Assembly: GCA_015654725.1 (NCBI GenBank)
Contig: JAATGI010000092.1
Coordinates: 1 to 5,496 of the forward strand
DNA from: Rhodospirillales bacterium
GTDB taxonomy: Bacteria > Pseudomonadota > Alphaproteobacteria > ATCC43930 > CGMCC-115725
DNA: 5,496 bases
Direction: 5' to 3'
Below, in pieces: positions 1-4,354 of this stretch. Numbering within the stretch: position 1 is the stretch's first letter; every line of letters starts with the position of its first letter. The notes below the pieces were generated by a model that worked only from the letters and a program-made list of their open reading frames with translations, ran no database searches and was not told the origin of the DNA. The translations under genes and the position numbers were made by a program.

Positions 1-782
1 CTAACGAGAATTTCTTCGCCAACGCCTATACCGAGCGCCGCGCCGTGCTCAGCGACATTTCGCTGACCCCGACGACGAACGCCGGGGGAAAAGGCGATTC
101 GCCGCTGCGCGACATGACCGAACTCATGAAGGGCGTCACCTCGATCGACCCGACCAAATTCACGCTCGCGCCCGACCCTGACGACCTCGGCAAATTTGCG
201 CTCTATCAGGCCTCGACCGACCAGCACTTCGCCTTTTGCTACGGCGAAAGCCAGGAAGTCGAGATCTCGGGCGGCGGCACCGGCGGCTCCAATTCCTGCA
301 CGCAGTCGACCATCACCAAGGGCGTCGCCGAGCAGCGCCAGACCGAGACCTCCGCGATCGAGATTCTGGCGAGCGAACACCGCTTCTGCCGAATCTACCA
401 TGACTTCATGGATAATCCGCAGGCACCGCCGGGGACGCCCGCTTCCGCCGAGCAAGACATCGATGCCGCATGGTCGGAAGTGGCGAAGGTGCTGAGCGCT
501 CGGGAGAAGTCGCCGACCGCGAGCGGCGTCGCGGCGATGCTGACCGGGCTGCAGACGGCCAAGGACAAATTGGCCGCCGCGCGGCAATCGGTTGCGGCGG
601 CGCAGGCGCAGATTACCGCGCTCAAACCGCCGGCCCCCGTCACCGGTCTCATCCCGCCGGCGCAGCTCGCCGTGCTTGCGCCGGACGTTGACGGAATCGG
701 ATCCGATCTTGACCAGCTCAACCAGCAATTAGCCCCACCTCCAGCGCTCGATGCCGCCATCGCCGCCTTGAAAGGCAAGTAG
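1..782 (+). CDS. Uncharacterised protein, N-terminal/middle part (cut by left edge, ends at in-frame TAG)
   Basis: The frame is open from position 3 to the TAG at 780-782 (259 visible codons). It reads NENFFANAYTERRAVLSD across the first in-frame GTG at 45, so that GTG is probably internal and the true start lies left of the window. I do not recognise the family. Visible features are a glycine-rich patch around nt 265-295, three cysteines (near nt 237, 297 and 387) compatible with an exported disulfide protein, an Ala/Gln/Lys-rich helical or coiled-coil stretch at about nt 541-632, and a Pro/Ala-rich linker after it. No membrane segment is visible; any signal peptide would lie outside the window. 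The frame resumes directly after the TAG and runs on to 1415, so this is probably the front part of one longer protein. Coding status is well supported by G/C-rich third positions; function is unknown. Confidence 0.75.
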   Translation, partial: NENFFANAYTERRAVLSDISLTPTTNAGGKGDSPLRDMTELMKGVTSIDPTKFTLAPDPDDLGKFALYQASTDQHFAFCYGESQEVEISGGGTGGSNSCTQSTITKGVAEQRQTETSAIEILASEHRFCRIYHDFMDNPQAPPGTPASAEQDIDAAWSEVAKVLSAREKSPTASGVAAMLTGLQTAKDKLAAARQSVAAAQAQITALKPPAPVTGLIPPAQLAVLAPDVDGIGSDLDQLNQQLAPPPALDAAIAALKGK

Positions 783-833
783 GCGCCTCGCGGCGCGGTT
801 GACCAGGCGGCTAAGAGCCTGCAACTCCTCGGC
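780..833 (+). other. In-frame amber codon and open junction between two ORF halves
   Basis: The TAG at 780-782 is followed by 17 sense codons in the same frame, leading without another stop into the ATG at 834. Thirteen of those 17 codons end in G or C, as in the surrounding coding sequence. The conceptual peptide across the junction (IAALKGK, stop, APRGAVDQAAKSLQLLG) continues an alanine-rich helical pattern. No Shine-Dalgarno-like purine run precedes ATG 834; the bases there are pyrimidine-rich (ctcctc at 825-830). The simplest reading is a single-base nonsense change in one gene, for example from CAG or AAG. A sequencing error, suppression of the amber codon, or two genuine genes are the alternatives. 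Confidence 0.65.
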
Positions 834-1415
834 ATGATTCAATCGGACCAGGCCAAGCTGATCGAAGATTTGCGCACCAAGTTCGACAAGTTTTCGTTCG
901 ATATCGACGATGCCGGCAAGAGCCTCGGCATGGCGCCCTGGAGCACCGTCGCCGTGTCGGCGACCAGTGACACCATGAAGGCAGTCAACGGCTATAGCAG
1001 CACGATGCGAAGCAATGTGTCCTTGGTATTGTCGCTGAAGCCGCGGCTGGCGCTCAATATGCGCTCGGTCGGCGAGATGATCTCGTTCCTGGGCGACCTC
1101 ACCTTCTACCAAGAGCAGATCAAACCGAGCCCGCATCACTCGATTCCGGTGACTTTGGGATATTGCGCCCATGACGATAAATACGTTCAGACCGATCCAA
1201 AATGCGACGATTTGGGCGTCCTGTTTAACGTCACCAACCCGAATCCGGTGAATCCGCGCTTCGTCGTGAGCTATCGCGGCGGGGACTATCCCGTCGACGC
1301 CTATAGCAAGCACGATCACACCCTTCAGACGCTCTCGATTCTGACGCAGCTCCTCAATCTCAATAAATCGGCGAGCGACATCCGCACCACGCCATATGTC
1401 GAGGTTCTGCCATAG
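834..1415 (+). CDS. Uncharacterised protein, C-terminal part (same frame as upstream ORF)
   Basis: This is a 193-codon frame from the first ATG after the amber codon to the TAG at 1413-1415. The first third is charged and helical (SDQAKLIEDLRTKFDKFSFD). The middle and end look like a folded, beta-rich domain with two cysteines (in GYCAHDD and PKCDDLG), a FNVTNPNPVNPRF segment, and a conserved-looking tail ending NKSASDIRTTPYVEVLP. I do not recognise the domain. No ribosome binding site precedes ATG 834 and the frame is continuous with the ORF ending at 782, so this is most likely the back part of that gene rather than an independent gene. If it is separate, its translation would depend on reinitiation after the upstream stop. 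It ends 9 bp before the stop of the converging SDR gene, leaving no room for a terminator between them. Confidence 0.7.
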   Translation: MIQSDQAKLIEDLRTKFDKFSFDIDDAGKSLGMAPWSTVAVSATSDTMKAVNGYSSTMRSNVSLVLSLKPRLALNMRSVGEMISFLGDLTFYQEQIKPSPHHSIPVTLGYCAHDDKYVQTDPKCDDLGVLFNVTNPNPVNPRFVVSYRGGDYPVDAYSKHDHTLQTLSILTQLLNLNKSASDIRTTPYVEVLP

Positions 1416-1424
1416 GGTCGTTGC

Positions 1425-2189
1425 CTAACCGGCCGCGCCGCCGCCATCGCTCACCAGCACATGGCCGGTGATGTAGGAGGCGGCGTCGGAGGCGAGGAAC
1501 AGGACCGAGCGCGCGATCTCGTCGGGCTGCGAGATGCGGCCCATTGGCGTGTTCTGCTCGATCGCGGAAACGGGGACATGGCCGTCGACCATGCGATGGA
1601 GGAACCCCGTCTCCACCGCGCCCGGCGCGACCGCGTTGACGCGAATTTTGGCATCGGCGACTTCGAGCGCGACGGTTTTGGTCAAACCGACGACGCCGTG
1701 CTTGCTCGCGGAGTAGATCGCGATATTTCGGATGCCGTGGACCCCGGCATTCGAGGCCATGTTGACGATCGCGCCGCCGCCCGCGGCCTTCATATGCGGG
1801 ATTTGATATTTCAGACCGAGCCAGACGCCCTTTAAGTTGGTGTTGATGATGCGGTCGAACAGTTCCTCGGTCATGTCTTCCACTTGCCCGAACTTGCCCT
1901 CGAAGCCGGCATTGTTCACGGCGACGTGAATCCGGCCCAAGCGCGCGACGGCTTGTTTCATCAGATTCTCGACCGCTGCCTCGTGCCGGACATCGATTTC
2001 GAGGAACATCGCGTCGCGGCCGCGTTGCTTGATCGCCGCCTCGACCGCGCGCCCCTCCGCCTCGCCGAGACCGGCGATGGCGACATTGGCGCCGGCCTCG
2101 GCGAAGGCGAGCGCGGTCGCCCGCCCGATGCCGGTGGTGGCACCGATCACCAGCGCGTTGGTGCCCGAGAAATCCGTCGGCGTGGTCAT
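1425..2189 (-). CDS. SDR-family NAD(P)-dependent oxidoreductase
   Basis: This is a classical short-chain dehydrogenase/reductase of 254 residues, the usual length for the family. It is a cytosolic enzyme predicted to interconvert an alcohol and a ketone or aldehyde with NAD(P)(H); the substrate cannot be read from sequence. In order: nucleotide-binding GATTGIG at residues 16-22, D66-V67 for the adenine ring, NNAG at 92-95, active-site N118, S146, Y159 and K163 (YSASK), the PG motif at 189-190, and a C-terminal VSDGGG typical of the family. After the second beta strand, where an Arg (NADP-type) or Asp (NAD-type) is usual, it has GLGEAEG (40-46), so cofactor preference is unclear. The start at 2189 is favoured because AGGGAGA lies 5 nt upstream. 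It is divergent from the MDR reductase at 2263 and convergent with the gene ending at 1415. Confidence 0.95.
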   Translation of the reverse strand: MTTPTDFSGTNALVIGATTGIGRATALAFAEAGANVAIAGLGEAEGRAVEAAIKQRGRDAMFLEIDVRHEAAVENLMKQAVARLGRIHVAVNNAGFEGKFGQVEDMTEELFDRIINTNLKGVWLGLKYQIPHMKAAGGGAIVNMASNAGVHGIRNIAIYSASKHGVVGLTKTVALEVADAKIRVNAVAPGAVETGFLHRMVDGHVPVSAIEQNTPMGRISQPDEIARSVLFLASDAASYITGHVLVSDGGGAAG

Positions 2190-2194
2190 GCATG

Positions 2195-2201
2195 TCTCCC
2201 T
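2195..2201 (-). promoter_or_regulatory. Shine-Dalgarno of the SDR gene
   Basis: On the minus strand the bases read AGGGAGA, 5 nt before the ATG at 2189. An out-of-frame ATG at 2193 lies between this site and the chosen start; the spacing and the family N-terminus (TDFSGTNALVIG) both favour 2189. Confidence 0.7.
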
Positions 2202-2221
2202 GTCCTGGTCGTCGCGCCGAC

Positions 2222-2227
2222 ATTATA
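2222..2227 (-). promoter_or_regulatory. Candidate -10 hexamer for the SDR gene
   Basis: The minus strand reads TATAAT, an exact match to the sigma-70-type -10 consensus in otherwise GC-rich DNA. It would give a leader of roughly 25 nt before the ATG at 2189. No convincing -35 hexamer stands at 16-18 bp spacing; an ATGACG lies only 14 bp away. It overlaps a -10-like hexamer on the other strand. Confidence 0.4.
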
Positions 2228-2229
2228 GT
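2224..2229 (+). promoter_or_regulatory. Candidate -10 hexamer for the MDR reductase gene
   Basis: The plus strand reads TATAGT, five of six bases of the -10 consensus, and would give a leader of roughly 27 nt before the ATG at 2263. The -35 region (about 2200-2206) is weak. It shares four bases with the minus-strand TATAAT, so if both are used the two polymerases would compete for the site. Confidence 0.3.
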
Positions 2230-2248
2230 CCACGGTCATTCCGTCATA

Positions 2249-2254
2249 GAGGAG
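2249..2254 (+). promoter_or_regulatory. Shine-Dalgarno of the MDR reductase gene
   Basis: GAGGAG stands 8 nt before ATG 2263. It decides the start: the frame is open further left to 2029, but that extension lies opposite the SDR gene and adds sequence that does not fit the family N-terminus. Confidence 0.8.
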
Positions 2255-2262
2255 CGCGCGAC

Positions 2263-3264
2263 ATGCCGACCAATCGCCAAATCCTATTGAAGAGCCGGCC
2301 GACCGGCGCGCCGAGCACGGCCAATTTCGAGCTGGTCGAGACGGCCGCGCCCGCGCCGGGCGACGGCGAGGTGCTGCTAAAGACGCTCTTTCTCTCGCTC
2401 GATCCTTATATGCGCGGTCGCATGAATGACGGCCCGTCCTATGCCGCGCCGGCGGAAGTCGGCAAGCCCATGGTCGGCGGCACGGTGAGCGTGGTCGCCG
2501 CCTCGCGTCATCGCGGCTTTGCCGAGGGCGATGTCGTGTCGAGCTATGTTGGCTGGCAGGATTACGCGGTCTCGAACGGCGCCGGGGTGGCGAAGCTCGA
2601 TCCGAACGTGGTCAAGCCGCTGTCGCTGGCGCTGGGCCTGCTCGGCATGCCGGGGATGACCGCTTACGCCGGCCTCATGGAGATCGGCCAGCCGCGGCCG
2701 GGCGAGACGGTCGCGGTGTCGGCCGCCTCGGGCGCGGTCGGCTCGGTGGTCGGACAGCTCGCCAAGCTCAAGGGCTGCCACGCCATCGGCATCGCCGGCG
2801 GGCCGGAGAAATGCAAATACGTCGTCGAGACGCTGGGCTTCGATGCCTGTATCGATCACAAAGCTGACAATTTGCGCGAGCGCCTCGCCGCCGCCGCGCC
2901 CAAGGGCATCGATGTCTATTTCGAGAATGTCGGCGGCGCCACGCAACGAGCGTTGTGGCCGCTTCTGAACAATTTTTCTCGGGTCGCGGTGTGCGGCATG
3001 ATCGCCGCCTATAATGAGCCGGCGGGGCAGCCCGGGCCCGATCTGCGCTCGGTGCTGGTGAAACGCATGACGGTGCGCGGTTTCATCGTCACCGAGCTGT
3101 GGCCGAAATATCCGCAAGCGCATCGCGAGTTGGCCGGCTGGTATCACGAGGGCAAAATCAAATATCGCGAAGATGTCGTGGAAGGCCTGGAGCGCGCGCC
3201 CGAGGCCTTTCTCGGCCTGCTTCAGGGCAAGAATTTCGGCAAGCTCGTCGTGAAGGTGGCGTGA
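2263..3264 (+). CDS. NADP-dependent medium-chain oxidoreductase, CurA/YncB-like (COG2130)
   Basis: This 333-residue protein has the usual length of the zinc-independent MDR branch that includes E. coli CurA (curcumin/dihydrocurcumin reductase) and the prostaglandin/leukotriene reductases. These enzymes reduce the C=C bond of alpha,beta-unsaturated carbonyls with NADPH in the cytosol. In order: N-terminal GroES-like domain with family signature LDPYMRGRM (46-54), GWQDY (97-101), GMPGMTAY (128-135), a Rossmann nucleotide-binding turn AASGAVGSVVGQ (154-165), and YFENVGG, the place where relatives usually have DNVGG. Zinc-ligand cysteines and histidines of alcohol dehydrogenases are absent, as expected. 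The start rests on a good Shine-Dalgarno and on MPTNRQILL resembling the family's N-terminus. It is divergent from the SDR gene and may share control with it. The exact substrate is unknown; a role in detoxifying reactive enals or enones is inference from the family. Confidence 0.95.
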   Translation: MPTNRQILLKSRPTGAPSTANFELVETAAPAPGDGEVLLKTLFLSLDPYMRGRMNDGPSYAAPAEVGKPMVGGTVSVVAASRHRGFAEGDVVSSYVGWQDYAVSNGAGVAKLDPNVVKPLSLALGLLGMPGMTAYAGLMEIGQPRPGETVAVSAASGAVGSVVGQLAKLKGCHAIGIAGGPEKCKYVVETLGFDACIDHKADNLRERLAAAAPKGIDVYFENVGGATQRALWPLLNNFSRVAVCGMIAAYNEPAGQPGPDLRSVLVKRMTVRGFIVTELWPKYPQAHRELAGWYHEGKIKYREDVVEGLERAPEAFLGLLQGKNFGKLVVKVA

Positions 3265-3297
3265 AAGCGCGGGGTGACGGCAACCTGCCCAAATAAT

Positions 3298-3433
3298 CCT
3301 CCCCCTTGATGGGGGAGGTCGCGAGCAGGCGAAGCATGCGAGCGGGTGGGGGTGATAGCTGCACCGGCATCACCCCCCCCCGAAATGTCTCGCTAACGCT
3401 CGCCATTTCACCCTCCCCAATCGAGGGGGAGGG
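3298..3433. repeat. BIME-like nested palindrome: two inverted REP-like units
   Basis: This fills most of the 185-bp gap between two converging genes. Unit A (3298-3356, plus) begins with hairpin CCTCCCCC/GGGGGAGG (3298-3305 with 3311-3318, loop TTGAT) and ends GGGTGGGGGTGAT. Unit B is its inverted counterpart (3369-3433, read on minus), with hairpin CCCTCCCC/GGGGAGGG (3411-3418 with 3426-3433), an inner stem GAAATG/CATTTC (3382-3387 with 3404-3409) and the same G-rich tail ending in GTGAT. The two tails pair with each other: 3348-3356 with 3369-3377, nine perfect base pairs around a 12-nt centre. Neither outer hairpin is followed by a T run. It could still help transcription termination or protect 3' ends, but the repeated, modular layout points to a dispersed repetitive element. 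The flanks 3265-3297 and 3434-3449 show nothing further. Confidence 0.8.
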
Positions 3434-3449
3434 ACTAAAGAGCGGCAGG

Positions 3450-4340
3450 CTATTCGCTTCCTGCCGGCTCGGCTTCGGCGTCGTAGAGCACGCGCAGCAC
3501 CACGAACCAGGGATAGCGTTGATCGACCGTGGCGCCGTCTTGTGTCGCCAGCATACCCGCATCGGTGACCGGCACATGGCTCATGGTCACGGCGTCATCG
3601 ACATTGCCGCCGACGACGCCGAGCATGCCGGGTTGGACATCGACCACGATCGAGCAATGACCCGGCCAGATATAGCTCGTCGGCAGGTCGGCGAATTTGA
3701 GCGCCTGGGCCTTGTAGCGGCCGAAGCAGATCAAGTCGCCAGCGCGCGGCGCGTAGCGCTCGGGCGGCTGCGCCTGCAAGATCGGCGACGTGCCCGAGGC
3801 GGCCGCGTTAACGTATGTCGCGTGATTCGCCGAGTAAGGAAAACGGCTGCCGGCGCCCGCGATGCGCATGACATAGGAAATGAACGCCGCCGACCAGGCA
3901 TAACGCCCATCCTCCTCGGCCGGAAACACCTGGCCCGCCGCGTCATGCTTGCCGGTCCAGAATTCCTCGTGCGGCACCGGCGCGCCAGGCGCCACCGCAA
4001 GGCCGATCCACCAATATTCGCCGACGCGTTGCCACAGGCCGGGCTGGCGCTCCGGCTTGTCCTGGGGCGCCGGCGACGGATTGCGCGCCTCCGGCGGCTC
4101 GTCATCGGTCTTGGCGCCGAACAAGCGCCATTCCCTGAGCGCGATCGCAACTGTATCGGCGCGATTGAAGGGCGCGAAGGGCTTTGCCGCGAAGGCCGGC
4201 ACCGGGCCGGGCGGCGTTGGCGGCGGCGCGGCGCAAGCCGCGAGCAGAAATGACACCGCCAGAAATGACGCCCCCACCCCGAGCCGCTTCGCGACTCGTC
4301 CCTCCCCCGCTGGCGGGGGAGGGTTGGGAGGGAGCTTCAT
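3450..4340 (-). CDS. DUF2272-like lipoprotein (NlpC/P60-like fold suspected)
   Basis: This 296-residue predicted lipoprotein has basic residues R15, K18, R19, a hydrophobic core at 20-35, and lipobox LAAC with C36 as the lipidated cysteine. A Pro/Ala-rich linker follows (37-58). The C-terminal domain, which I match from memory to DUF2272, shows EYWWIGL (108-114), FWTGKHD (127-133), YAWSAAFISYVM (147-158), H173, PRAGDLICF (198-206), WPGHCSIVVD (225-234) and VVGGNVDDAV (242-251). The order of WSAAF, GDLICF, GH and GGN resembles NlpC/P60- or CHAP-type cell-wall amidases, but S150 sits where the catalytic Cys would be. A cell-envelope role is inference. ATG 4340 lies 14 bp after the ubiB stop, with no clear Shine-Dalgarno, suggesting translational coupling; an in-frame GTG at 4346 is an alternative start. 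Residues 6 to about 25 are encoded by a REP-like repeat. Confidence 0.85.
   Translation of the reverse strand: MKLPPNPPPPAGEGRVAKRLGVGASFLAVSFLLAACAAPPPTPPGPVPAFAAKPFAPFNRADTVAIALREWRLFGAKTDDEPPEARNPSPAPQDKPERQPGLWQRVGEYWWIGLAVAPGAPVPHEEFWTGKHDAAGQVFPAEEDGRYAWSAAFISYVMRIAGAGSRFPYSANHATYVNAAASGTSPILQAQPPERYAPRAGDLICFGRYKAQALKFADLPTSYIWPGHCSIVVDVQPGMLGVVGGNVDDAVTMSHVPVTDAGMLATQDGATVDQRYPWFVVLRVLYDAEAEPAGSE
4245..4269. repeat. Short direct repeat in the signal-peptide coding region
   Basis: CAGAAATGAC occurs at 4245-4254 and again at 4260-4269. The 15-bp units starting at each match at 13 of 15 positions. The offset is five codons, and the duplication encodes SFLAV followed by SFLLA in the hydrophobic core of the lipoprotein signal peptide. 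It overlaps the edge of the REP-like unit at 4265-4323, so it may be a trace of insertion or a slippage duplication that lengthened the core. Confidence 0.55.
4265..4323 (-). repeat. Solitary REP-like unit within the lipoprotein gene
   Basis: Read on the minus strand this has the same architecture as the units at 3298-3433: a C/G-rich hairpin (CCCTCCCCCGC at 4323-4313 pairing with GCGGGGGAGGG at 4310-4300, 11 bp, loop of two unpaired bases), then a second imperfect stem around GCGAAGC (GAG..CGC/GCG..CTC), then GGGGTGGGGG and CGTCAT. Unit A shares the outer hairpin, the central GCGAAGC, the GGGTGGGGG tail and a similar 3' end. It starts 17 nt into the lipoprotein reading frame and is translated as about 20 residues, including the basic residues of the signal peptide. 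Confidence 0.75.
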
Positions 4341-4354
4341 GTTCACGTGCCCAA

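Noticed and set aside
729..1319. Minus-strand 196-codon frame under the split gene
   Set aside because: Its composition is that of an antisense shadow, it spans the amber junction without domain motifs, and the plus strand has the coding-like third positions.
1360..2223. Minus-strand 287-codon frame overlapping the SDR gene
   Set aside because: It is Arg/Gly-rich shadow translation. The SDR motifs are all in the other frame, which has the correctly spaced Shine-Dalgarno.
2029..2262. N-terminal extension of the MDR reductase by 78 codons
   Set aside because: It lies opposite the SDR gene and crosses the divergent promoter region. ATG 2263 has a good Shine-Dalgarno and gives the normal family length.
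3298..3318. Intrinsic (rho-independent) terminator for the MDR reductase gene
   Set aside because: The stem is strong but is followed by TCGCG rather than a T run, and it is part of a repeated modular element. A role in termination is possible but not shown.
3306..4253. Long plus-strand reading frame (315 codons)
   Set aside because: It starts inside the palindromic repeat and runs opposite the lipoprotein gene, with Arg/His-rich low-complexity content and no family motifs. It is a GC-rich antisense shadow.
3298..4323. CRISPR-like array or transposon ends formed by the repeated CCTCCCCC motifs
   Set aside because: There are only three units, in mixed orientation, without regular spacers, target duplications flanking a cargo, or a transposase between them; the intervening DNA is an intact gene.
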